A DNA stretch of 16,580 nucleotides, from NCBI RefSeq assembly GCF_045223415.1, contig NZ_JBEQZJ010000059.1, forward strand, positions 1 through 16,580. Direction: 5' to 3'. Numbering within the stretch: position 1 is the stretch's first letter; the number at the start of each line of letters is the position of its first letter. Below are positions 7,092-13,588 of the stretch, piece by piece. The notes below the pieces were generated by a model. That model did not search any database and had not been told where the DNA came from. It worked only from the letters and a program-made list of their open reading frames with translations. The translations under genes were made by a program, and so were the position numbers. The stretch comes from Hoskinsella mucinilytica. Its GTDB lineage: Bacteria > Bacillota_I > Bacilli_A > Erysipelotrichales > Erysipelotrichaceae.

Positions 7092-8437
7092 AAAATACAA
7101 AGCGTCGTTTCGCATTCTTTTCTTTCTATGATCATACCGGCATTGAAAAACACCTGGAAGATATGGCAAGAACTGGTTGGATGATAGAACATGTTTCAAA
7201 TTTATTTTGGACTTATCGTAGAATAGAACCTCAAAAACTTCATTTTACTGTCAGTTATTATCCAAAGGCATCAGATTTTGATCCAATTCCATCACAAGAT
7301 CAACAAACATTCCTGGACTTTTGTGCACAGACAAAGTGGGTGCTCGCTTGTACTTGGTTTCAAATGCAAATCTTTTATAACTTTGAAGCTAACCCGATTC
7401 CCATAGACACCGATCCTACCATTGAAGTAGAAACAATTCATAAAGCTTGTAAAGCGAATTATCTGAAAGCGCATAAACTGCTTTTTATCATATCTTTGAT
7501 TTTGACACTTCTCTTTTTGTCATCCTTCATCAGTGATACTTTAAAACTCATTGCTAGTCCTATGAATTTTACAATTGGTTGTTTGAGCTTACTTTTATTT
7601 TTGATAAGCTCTGTGGAACTCATCTCATATGAGATATGGCACAAAAAAGCAAAGAAAGCAGCTGAACAGGAAATTTTTCTTGAAACACCTTCTACTGCAA
7701 GTTTTAAACAATATATGGTAGGACTTATGATATTGGTACTTGCTTATTGGATCATCAATCTCATATTTGTAAAAAAACCATTCATGGCAGGAATCTCTTT
7801 CGCCGTCATATTGTGTGTATATGCAACGTTTTTCTTAACGAATACCATAAAAAAATATTTGAAAAGAAAACAGATATCTACTGGAACCAATCAATTAGTG
7901 ACTTTAATTGGAAGTTTTCTTATTGCCTTTGTATGTTATGGAATCGTTCTATCTATTAGTGTATATGTTTTTTGGGAAAAACCAGTTTATGATTTCCGTT
8001 TTGATGAAGAAGTTCCCTTACAAATATCTGATTTAATTGATACGGACTATGACTACTTAACCACAATGAGCACAGATGAATCTATTTTTTTAGAGCATTT
8101 AGAAATTCAGCACATGCAAGGTTTTGATGATAAAAGCTCATCAAACATACCAGACCTAAAATATGATATATATAACATAAAGATACCGATCATTTATGAG
8201 TTCAGTAAAGGATCATTGAAACAACAATGTATTATTTCAGCGTTTTGGAAAGGTCATATGGTTGATCAAGACAGTAAACCTTGGGGTGCAGAAGAAGTAT
8301 ATCGCTTTGTAAGCGATGATGGAGCAGAAAAATCAATATTTCTTCTATGCTATGATAAGACTCTTGTATTGATGGAATGTAACTGGGAGCCTACTACTGA
8401 ACAAATGGCGATCATTAAAGCGAAGTTAGGTCATTGA
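7088..8437 (+). CDS. DUF2812-domain membrane protein, PadR partner
   Basis: This 449-aa protein begins with a DUF2812-like cytoplasmic domain (about 8-118), shown by FSFYDHTGIEKHLEDMARTG, then a WTYRRIEP motif and VSYYPKASDFDP. Five likely membrane helices follow at about 130-149, 157-180, 208-227, 233-252 and 270-295. A soluble C-terminal domain of about 150 residues ends the protein. With an N-terminal domain in the cytoplasm and five helices, the C-terminal domain would be outside. It overlaps padR by 4 bp, and an AAGGAGG site lies just inside the end of padR. No enzymatic motif is visible. A sensor or partner that controls PadR activity is a reasonable inference, but nothing in the sequence proves it. 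The long C-terminal domain distinguishes it from shorter relatives. Confidence 0.8.
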   Translation: MKNTKRRFAFFSFYDHTGIEKHLEDMARTGWMIEHVSNLFWTYRRIEPQKLHFTVSYYPKASDFDPIPSQDQQTFLDFCAQTKWVLACTWFQMQIFYNFEANPIPIDTDPTIEVETIHKACKANYLKAHKLLFIISLILTLLFLSSFISDTLKLIASPMNFTIGCLSLLLFLISSVELISYEIWHKKAKKAAEQEIFLETPSTASFKQYMVGLMILVLAYWIINLIFVKKPFMAGISFAVILCVYATFFLTNTIKKYLKRKQISTGTNQLVTLIGSFLIAFVCYGIVLSISVYVFWEKPVYDFRFDEEVPLQISDLIDTDYDYLTTMSTDESIFLEHLEIQHMQGFDDKSSSNIPDLKYDIYNIKIPIIYEFSKGSLKQQCIISAFWKGHMVDQDSKPWGAEEVYRFVSDDGAEKSIFLLCYDKTLVLMECNWEPTTEQMAIIKAKLGH

Positions 8438-8460
8438 AAAAAAAGATATAAATCGGCAAC

Positions 8461-8505
8461 AACAGCGATTATTTGACACAACGTCAAGTTATCACTGTTT
8501 TTTTT
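8461..8505 (+). terminator. terminator of the padR operon
   Basis: A long imperfect stem (8461-8477 with 8483-8499, 14 of 17 positions paired, 5-nt loop) runs directly into eight T residues (8498-8505). It lies 23 nt after the DUF2812 stop codon. Confidence 0.85.
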
Positions 8506-8651
8506 ATCTCATGATACAGCGGTTGCTCTAAATGATAAATTCAGAGTGTAAATCAATGCCCAAGACACATGATCATCAACATTATCATCAAACCAAATGA
8601 TTGATATGTTACATCAACTTATCAGCTCTCTTACAATTATTTCCTAGTAAC

Positions 8652-8697
8652 AAAAAAAGAGCACATGCTCATCGTTTTAGATGTATACAAATGCTCT
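8652..8697 (-). terminator. terminator after the rRNA methyltransferase gene
   Basis: Reading the minus strand, AGAGCA (8692-8697) pairs with TGCTCT (8658-8663), with further imperfect pairing inside, and is followed by seven T residues. It begins about 15 nt after the gene and faces the padR operon terminator. The DNA between the two (8506-8651) shows no gene or recognisable signal. Confidence 0.65.
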
Positions 8698-8711
8698 ATT
8701 TTTAAATTCAT

Positions 8712-10022
8712 TTATTTACGTGATAGCATAACGATCGTTTCCACCATAGGTGTATGTGGAAACATATCATATGGTTGAACTTTCTTGACCTGATATCTTG
8801 ATTGTAATACTGCAAGATTTTTTCCAAGGGTTGCAGGATTACAAGAAACATAAACGATTTGTTTGATTCTACTTCGTAAGATACATTCCAACATTGCATC
8901 ATCCAGACCACTTCTTGGAGGATCGACCACTAATACATCTATGCTTCTTTTCTTTGATAAATAAGTAAGCTTATTTGCGGCATCATCACACAAGAAAGAT
9001 ACATGCTCACATCCATTCGCTTTTGCATTTTTATTAGCATTGACCACTGCATCCTTAATGCTTTCAATACCGATGATTTCCTTCGCCTTATCCTTTAGAT
9101 ACATGGAAATGCCACCAACACCACTATAGGCCTCCACAATAAGATCATTACCATCTTTGATCATACCGGCTATTCCTCGATACAATTGTATTGCCTGTTT
9201 TGTGTTCAATTGAAAAAAGCTTCTAGGTGATAATTCTAGATGTAATCCATCAAAGGTAAGTGGCAATAATCGTTGTCCTGCTAAAAATATCATAGTATTT
9301 CCAAATACCTCAGGTGTTTTTTTCGTTGTATGTATGCTTTGCCATAAACTATACATTCCTTTTATCTTCATCAAGGCATCGATCGCTTCTTGCGATAATT
9401 CATCATTACCAGTAACGATCGTACATTGAAATTTACCATCAAATCCACGTACGATAAGATTACGAATACCTGATTTTTCATGATGATCATACGCCGGCAT
9501 ATCATATTCATTTAATACTCTCATGACATCCTTACGAAAATGATCCAATGCATCATTATGAATGATACAACGATCGATTCCCAAGAAATAATTGCTGTTT
9601 GGCAAATACATCCCTGATGTCAAACGTCCTTCTTCCATAGCACAAGGCATTTTAAATTGATTGCGATATTCAAATACATCTTCACTGGGAATGACATTTT
9701 GAATGAGTCGTGGATCAACTTGCGCATATTTGATCAGTGATTGTTTCAACAGCTCCTTTTTATATTCTAATTGTTTTGGATAACGAGCATCCATCAATGG
9801 ACATCCTCCACAACGTCCTTGTACAAAACATTTGGGTTTGATGCGATCCTTACTTTTTTTCAAGATTCGATTTACTTTACCCATTGCATATCGTCTATTT
9901 TTTTCAATAATTTGAATATCGACCTCTTCATCGATCAAAGCACCTGGTACAAATACCGGTAAGCGATCGAGATAGCCGATTCCTTCACCATTGATTCCGA
10001 TCTTCTTTATTGTTACTTTCAT
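8712..10022 (-). CDS. rlmD: 23S rRNA (uracil-C5)-methyltransferase, RlmD/RlmCD (TrmA/RumA) family
   Basis: This 436-aa enzyme should methylate C5 of uracil in 23S rRNA using S-adenosylmethionine. It has an N-terminal TRAM RNA-binding domain (about 1-55). A 4Fe-4S cysteine set lies at C65, C71, C74 and C152 with the same first spacing as RumA (C-x5-C-x2-C). The SAM fold contains VEAYSGVGGISMYL (296-309) and VDPPRSGLD (366-374). The catalytic Cys is C394 in YVSCNPATLG. The C-terminal HTPMVETIV has Met where many relatives have His. Gram-positive members often modify two sites (RlmCD); which sites apply here cannot be told, and some genomes carry two paralogues. The start is the ATG at 10020-10022, with AGAGG nine nt upstream; an in-frame TTG at 10031 touches that site and is unlikely. 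It follows the YihY gene by 56 nt and is probably in the same transcript. Confidence 0.92.
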   Translation of the reverse strand: MKVTIKKIGINGEGIGYLDRLPVFVPGALIDEEVDIQIIEKNRRYAMGKVNRILKKSKDRIKPKCFVQGRCGGCPLMDARYPKQLEYKKELLKQSLIKYAQVDPRLIQNVIPSEDVFEYRNQFKMPCAMEEGRLTSGMYLPNSNYFLGIDRCIIHNDALDHFRKDVMRVLNEYDMPAYDHHEKSGIRNLIVRGFDGKFQCTIVTGNDELSQEAIDALMKIKGMYSLWQSIHTTKKTPEVFGNTMIFLAGQRLLPLTFDGLHLELSPRSFFQLNTKQAIQLYRGIAGMIKDGNDLIVEAYSGVGGISMYLKDKAKEIIGIESIKDAVVNANKNAKANGCEHVSFLCDDAANKLTYLSKKRSIDVLVVDPPRSGLDDAMLECILRSRIKQIVYVSCNPATLGKNLAVLQSRYQVKKVQPYDMFPHTPMVETIVMLSRK

Positions 10023-10078
10023 AAATGTCAACCTCTAACTTTCTTATTCATCATACCATATCGTTTGATTTTGGGATA

Positions 10079-10915
10079 CTATTTCTTTCTGTCAATGACC
10101 TTACTTTGGATATAATCTGTTATTTTTACACAAAATGCAAAATATTTTGGATTCTTCATTGGCAATTTACTTTCATGACGATATTCATCTTCAAATACGA
10201 TATTCAAGCAAAAACCAAAATAAATGATACAGGAAATCAAATAAATTGCAAGAAATAATGCCACCAAACTGGCCAATGGACCATAAACATCCTGATATCT
10301 CGTAAAATGGTTGATGATGGTGATAAATAAAGAGGCAAGACATAAAATCATAAAAGTAGTAAAGATAGCTCCCAGAATGCCAAAGGACCAATGGCGCTTA
10401 CGAAAACTCAAAGCACGATATGCCAAAGTAAATAATACCAACATTAAAACAGAAGATACCAAAGGCAAATAATCTTTCAAAAAGGTCGCTACCGCAACAC
10501 TGATGATCAACACCGCTAAAAACAAAATAAATAAGACCACTGATTTGATCCGTATTGCCCATTTGGGAACTTCAATTTCTTCATGTGATGCACTGATCAA
10601 CAAAAAGGAAAACACGATCTTACTGGCAAGATAAAAGGAAACACATAGCGTAATGATAAAGCTCACTAAATTATATTGACGATCAAGAAAGAACTGAATC
10701 ACCGTAGTGACCGTTGTTTCACTAGATTCATATGGCATAAAGCTCATGATAAAATCGATGATCATATCAATTGGCAATAGATCGTATTTAAACAACATAA
10801 CGATGATGACCAAGGAAGGAGCTAGCGCAAGTAAAAAAGAAAAGGATAAAGAGTATTTAAATAGACTCCCTTCAAAGGAAGTGAATTCTTTATACAGATC
10901 AATAAACCTACGCAT
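10079..10915 (-). CDS. YihY/virulence factor BrkB family membrane protein
   Basis: This protein of about 278 aa has six likely membrane helices in the pattern of the YihY/BrkB family, once misassigned as RNase BN. Recognisable parts are SLSFSFLLALAPSLVIIVML near the N-terminus, HWSFGILGAIFTTFMILCLA, and the closing YGPLASLVALFLAIYLISCI with a nearby FCLNIVFEDEYRHESK tail. Its molecular function is not established; transport is often assumed. Two starts are possible: the ATG at 10913-10915 with GGGTG six nt before it, or a GTG at 10922-10924 that would add three residues. The upstream lipoprotein stop is less than 20 nt away, so the genes are co-transcribed. The length matches the family. Confidence 0.88.
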   Translation of the reverse strand: MRRFIDLYKEFTSFEGSLFKYSLSFSFLLALAPSLVIIVMLFKYDLLPIDMIIDFIMSFMPYESSETTVTTVIQFFLDRQYNLVSFIITLCVSFYLASKIVFSFLLISASHEEIEVPKWAIRIKSVVLFILFLAVLIISVAVATFLKDYLPLVSSVLMLVLFTLAYRALSFRKRHWSFGILGAIFTTFMILCLASLFITIINHFTRYQDVYGPLASLVALFLAIYLISCIIYFGFCLNIVFEDEYRHESKLPMKNPKYFAFCVKITDYIQSKVIDRKK

Positions 10916-10932
10916 ATTTAACACCCATTTCT

Positions 10933-11421
10933 TTACTTGATATCTTGAATATAGTTTACCACTTTTTGCGCATCTCTACCAATCATTACATAGTAATATT
11001 CTCCAATTTTTCCTTCTATACATGTATTGATAAGCTCCTCTGCATCATAAATCAAAGTTCCCCACTCTTTTTTGAGCTCTTTCAAACGATGTTGTATCGC
11101 CTGTTTCACTAGTGCTTCTTTTCCCTCTTCCATATGAAAAAAGGCGATTTCTCCGATTTGGGCAGGTAAAAGTGCCTCATATACTTGTCCATCCATCACT
11201 TGTGTCAGATCTATTGCATAACGTGTAGAAACGATATTAGGTGCTGTTTCTTTTTCTTGCAAGATAGGAAACTCCCATTCACCATTCGCACTCTTTTCAT
11301 TGATTTTTCGTACCAGCTCATTCAATTCAATAGAACCATCTTCAAAGTGTCCCATGGATGGAGAACAAGCGCACAAACAAAAAACGCATAAGCATACTAT
11401 AAACCATTTGATAGATTTCAT
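10933..11421 (-). CDS. DUF4358-type lipoprotein
   Basis: This 162-aa protein is predicted to be anchored outside the membrane. It starts with a lysine, a hydrophobic segment (WFIVCLCVFCL) and a lipobox LCAC, whose last Cys would carry the lipid. The mature part has the look of DUF4358: RYAIDLTQVMDGQVYEALLP, an EIAFFHME segment, a helix with Lys and Glu (LVKQAIQHRLKELKKEWG), YDAEELI, then GEYYYVMIGRDAQKVV near the end. The function of this family is unknown. The start was chosen as the second ATG (11419-11421), because GGAGG is six nt before it and touches the first ATG. It heads the run with the YihY and rlmD genes. No convincing promoter was found upstream. Confidence 0.78.
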   Translation of the reverse strand: MKSIKWFIVCLCVFCLCACSPSMGHFEDGSIELNELVRKINEKSANGEWEFPILQEKETAPNIVSTRYAIDLTQVMDGQVYEALLPAQIGEIAFFHMEEGKEALVKQAIQHRLKELKKEWGTLIYDAEELINTCIEGKIGEYYYVMIGRDAQKVVNYIQDIK

Positions 11422-11512
11422 TTTCATCCTCCATGCTCCACTATATGAAGAATTACTTCTAATTATGCAATAAGAAAGTTACGATTCCCTGATACTTATT
11501 GTGCGCATAATG

Positions 11513-11535
11513 AAAAAAAGCTGATTGCTCAGCTT
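11513..11535 (-). terminator. terminator starting inside the pyrophosphatase-like gene's stop codon
   Basis: On the minus strand a perfect 7-bp stem AAGCTGA/TCAGCTT with a GCAA tetraloop is followed by a run of T (11513-11519). The stem begins with the last two bases of the TAA stop codon (11534-11536), so the gene ends flush with its terminator. Confidence 0.88.
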
Positions 11536-11923
11536 AATCGTTCTGTGCCCATTCTGGAACATCGTTTCCACGATGAACAAGAATTGCTTTTTGAAATTCT
11601 GTTTGATTTAAGAACTCTAAGATTTCATAGATTTCATCTTCTGTACATCCGATCAAAAGCTTGATTTCGCAATCTTTTTTCAAAATATCTACACTGACTG
11701 CGACTGCCTGTACTAGATTTGTTTTCTCAGATCCCTTAAATACATCGATCGGAGATTGTCCATCTCCTGCTGTATCGCTTAAATATCCATAATCTACAGG
11801 ATACACCAAATTAGAATATTTATAATGGGAGCTATTCTTTGGTTGGTCTACCACCAATTTCCCTGATAAATATAATGTGTCTAATTTCTGCCAAAAAAAT
11901 GCGTTATTTTCAAATGATTTCAT
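11534..11923 (-). CDS. compact inorganic-pyrophosphatase-like protein with altered metal motif
   Basis: This 129-aa protein is a short relative of family I inorganic pyrophosphatases (about 175 residues in E. coli). The clear match is KLVVDQP (22-28) and YPVDYGYLSDTAGDGQSPID at 41-60. In the classic enzyme the metal motif is D-G-D-P-x-D; here it is D54-G-Q-S-P-I-D60, with an extra residue and no central Asp. A second pair, D79 and D84, fits the classic D97/D102 pair with the same spacing. The expected activity is hydrolysis of pyrophosphate or another phosphoanhydride, but the changed motif makes this uncertain. The start is supported by GGAGG six nt upstream. It begins 12 nt after the dehydrogenase stop, so the two form an operon. 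Confidence 0.78.
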   Translation of the reverse strand: MKSFENNAFFWQKLDTLYLSGKLVVDQPKNSSHYKYSNLVYPVDYGYLSDTAGDGQSPIDVFKGSEKTNLVQAVAVSVDILKKDCEIKLLIGCTEDEIYEILEFLNQTEFQKAILVHRGNDVPEWAQND

Positions 11924-11935
11924 AAGTTTCCTCCT

Positions 11936-12979
11936 TTACCATTTTACAATTACATGTTCTCTAGATATATCTGAAATTGTTTTACAGCCTGCCATTGCCA
12001 TTGCTTCTTTTAGCTCCAGCTGTATTTTATCCAGATAGATTTTTACTCCTTGTGCGCCATCACCAATGACTGCCTGAGATATGCTTCTACCTATCAATAC
12101 GCCATCTGCGCCTAAGGCAAGTGCCTTAAAAACATCATTTCCGCTACGAAAACCACCATCTACAAAAACCTTCATTCGTCCATCTACTGCCTTAACGATC
12201 TCCTCTAGTACTTCGATACCGCTTTGACAATGATCCAATACACGACCTCCGTGATTACTGACGATGATAGCATCCACACCGGCTTGTAAAGCCTTTTGTG
12301 CACCCTTCACACTTAAAATACCCTTTAAAATGACAGGTACTTTTGCCATTTGTTTTAATTCCTTTAAATCTTCGACCGTCTTAAATTCAACCGGTGTTGC
12401 ACTCTTTCTAAGATTTGTAAGACCACTTGCGTCAATATCACTGGCTATCGCTAAGACCTTAGCATCAGCGGATAATTCCATTCTCCATTTCATATGCTCT
12501 TTGCTCCATGGCTTAATGGTTGGAACACCATATCCGTGTTGTTGCTTTAAGATTTCTACGGGACCTTTGAACATATCATCGTACATACCATCGCCAGTAA
12601 AAGCAATCGTATGCGCCGCAATACAACCTTCCACAAGTTCTCTTGTATAATCCAAGTCATCCATATCAGCGCCATAATTCTGTTTAATTCCACTGATTGG
12701 AGCAGCATAGACTGGCATAGATACTTGATGACCGAAAAAATCAGCTTCCGTATTTACTTCTCTGTGATCACTGATCGTATCCATCCGAATCAATACATTA
12801 GATAACATATCCACATTGCGAACAAATGAGCTACCACTGCCCTTTCCACCAGGACCAGGCGTTTCTCCTCTGCAGGCAACACCGTTACATTGTATACAGC
12901 ATCTGCAGATCTTACATTTCTCTTTCGCATGGGCGTAAACTTCATCCCAAGTTTTCATGAATGCACCACTTTCTGTCAT
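11936..12979 (-). CDS. FMN-dependent alpha-hydroxy-acid dehydrogenase/oxidase with Cys-rich N-terminus
   Basis: This 347-aa TIM-barrel enzyme belongs to the lactate oxidase/glycolate oxidase family and should oxidise a 2-hydroxy acid to the 2-keto acid using FMN. Visible active-site elements are K219 in VPVILKG, the catalytic His and substrate Arg in SNHGGR (H243, R246), the FMN phosphate segment VDGGFRSGNDVFKALALGAD (273-292) and LIGR (295-298). The N-terminus has six cysteines in 15 residues (C22, 25, 27, 28, 31, 36) followed by a Gly/Pro-rich GETPGPGGKGSGSS; similar clusters occur in clostridial relatives and may bind a metal or Fe-S cluster. Substrate cannot be assigned. The start is either the ATG at 12979 or the one at 12958 (M8), since neither has a strong ribosome site. 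It leads an operon with the pyrophosphatase-like gene. Confidence 0.9.
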   Translation of the reverse strand: MTESGAFMKTWDEVYAHAKEKCKICRCCIQCNGVACRGETPGPGGKGSGSSFVRNVDMLSNVLIRMDTISDHREVNTEADFFGHQVSMPVYAAPISGIKQNYGADMDDLDYTRELVEGCIAAHTIAFTGDGMYDDMFKGPVEILKQQHGYGVPTIKPWSKEHMKWRMELSADAKVLAIASDIDASGLTNLRKSATPVEFKTVEDLKELKQMAKVPVILKGILSVKGAQKALQAGVDAIIVSNHGGRVLDHCQSGIEVLEEIVKAVDGRMKVFVDGGFRSGNDVFKALALGADGVLIGRSISQAVIGDGAQGVKIYLDKIQLELKEAMAMAGCKTISDISREHVIVKW

Positions 12980-12999
12980 AATTATTTACTCGCTTATAT

Positions 13000-13028
13000 A
13001 TTATACTGTTTATGAAAAAAATTATCAA
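13000..13028 (-). promoter_or_regulatory. promoter of the hydroxy-acid dehydrogenase operon
   Basis: On the minus strand, TTGATA (13023-13028) and TATAAT (13000-13005) are 17 nt apart, about 20 nt before the first ATG. Upstream (about 13034-13058) lie two AATGAAAA direct repeats, which may be incidental to AT richness. Confidence 0.75.
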
Positions 13029-13084
13029 TGGTTTTAAAACATTTTCATTATTTTTCATTGAAAACACTATCATTTATACAAATG

Positions 13085-13110
13085 AAAAAGAAGGAAACGT
13101 TGATTTCCCT
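13085..13110 (-). terminator. possible terminator after the thioredoxin-like lipoprotein
   Basis: On the minus strand, AGGGAAA (13104-13110) pairs with TTTCCTT (13091-13097) around a 6-nt loop, with one G-T pair, and a CTTTTTC stretch follows. It is only a weak to moderate terminator. Confidence 0.5.
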
Positions 13111-13117
13111 CTATATT

Positions 13118-13540
13118 CTATTCATTCAAAGGCAATGTTTTGACCCAATCCCAGAAACTTTCCGGTTCATCCTTACTGTAACCAAGTAGCTCATCTTTTA
13201 CTTCACCGGCTTGGATGAAATATACATGAGGTGTTCGATTTGGATCTTCAAAACGCTCTTCCAATTGTTTTTTATCGTGATCATAAGCTTCTTCACTGCT
13301 TTCATCCATGACCACATTATATAATATCAAATCTTGTTTTGGTAACTCTTTCTTCAGCATATCTAACATATCTTCACAATGAGAACAAGATTCTCTCGAT
13401 ATCAATAAGAGGAAAGTTTGTTTTTCATCCATCATTTCAAATGCATGATCAATACTGACAAATTCAAGCTTTCCTTTGCCTGTACTACATCCACTCATCA
13501 TCAACATCACACAAAGCATTGTCAGAATCATTTTTTTCAT
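13118..13540 (-). CDS. thioredoxin-like lipoprotein with CSHC redox motif
   Basis: This 140-aa protein should sit on the outer face of the membrane and act in thiol-disulfide exchange. It has a lipoprotein signal (MKKMILTMLCVMLMM) with lipobox MSGC, lipid on C18. A thioredoxin-like fold follows, with FLLLISRESCSHCEDM placing the active pair at C52 and C55, and a cis-Pro-type TPHVYF at 103-108. It resembles small lipid-anchored thioredoxin-like proteins of Firmicutes; a closer name is not safe. A longer frame to 13600 would overlap the ATPase and lacks a ribosome site; the ATG at 13538-13540 has AGAGGTG at 13546-13552. It follows the metal ATPase by 40 nt and has an internal promoter. A role in keeping metal-stressed exported proteins reduced, or in delivering metal, is inference. 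Confidence 0.83.
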   Translation of the reverse strand: MKKMILTMLCVMLMMSGCSTGKGKLEFVSIDHAFEMMDEKQTFLLLISRESCSHCEDMLDMLKKELPKQDLILYNVVMDESSEEAYDHDKKQLEERFEDPNRTPHVYFIQAGEVKDELLGYSKDEPESFWDWVKTLPLNE

Positions 13541-13559
13541 GTTCTCACCTCTAGCGATT

Positions 13560-13588
13560 ATTATATCGGTTTTTTTGTTGTTAATCAA
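13560..13588 (-). promoter_or_regulatory. internal promoter for the thioredoxin-like lipoprotein
   Basis: On the minus strand, TTGATT (13583-13588), just before and touching the ATPase stop codon, and TATAAT (13560-13565) are 17 nt apart. Transcription would start near 13553, giving a leader of only about 13 nt that begins at the ribosome site. Confidence 0.65.

Noticed and set aside
8506..8651. Possible small gene or RNA between the two converging terminators
   Set aside because: No open frame with a ribosome site and no promoter; it appears to be plain spacer.
13034..13075. AATGAAAA repeats and a loose TTTTCA/TGAAAA inverted repeat upstream of the dehydrogenase promoter
   Set aside because: Arms are short and of simple AT-rich composition; they could arise by chance and match no operator I know.
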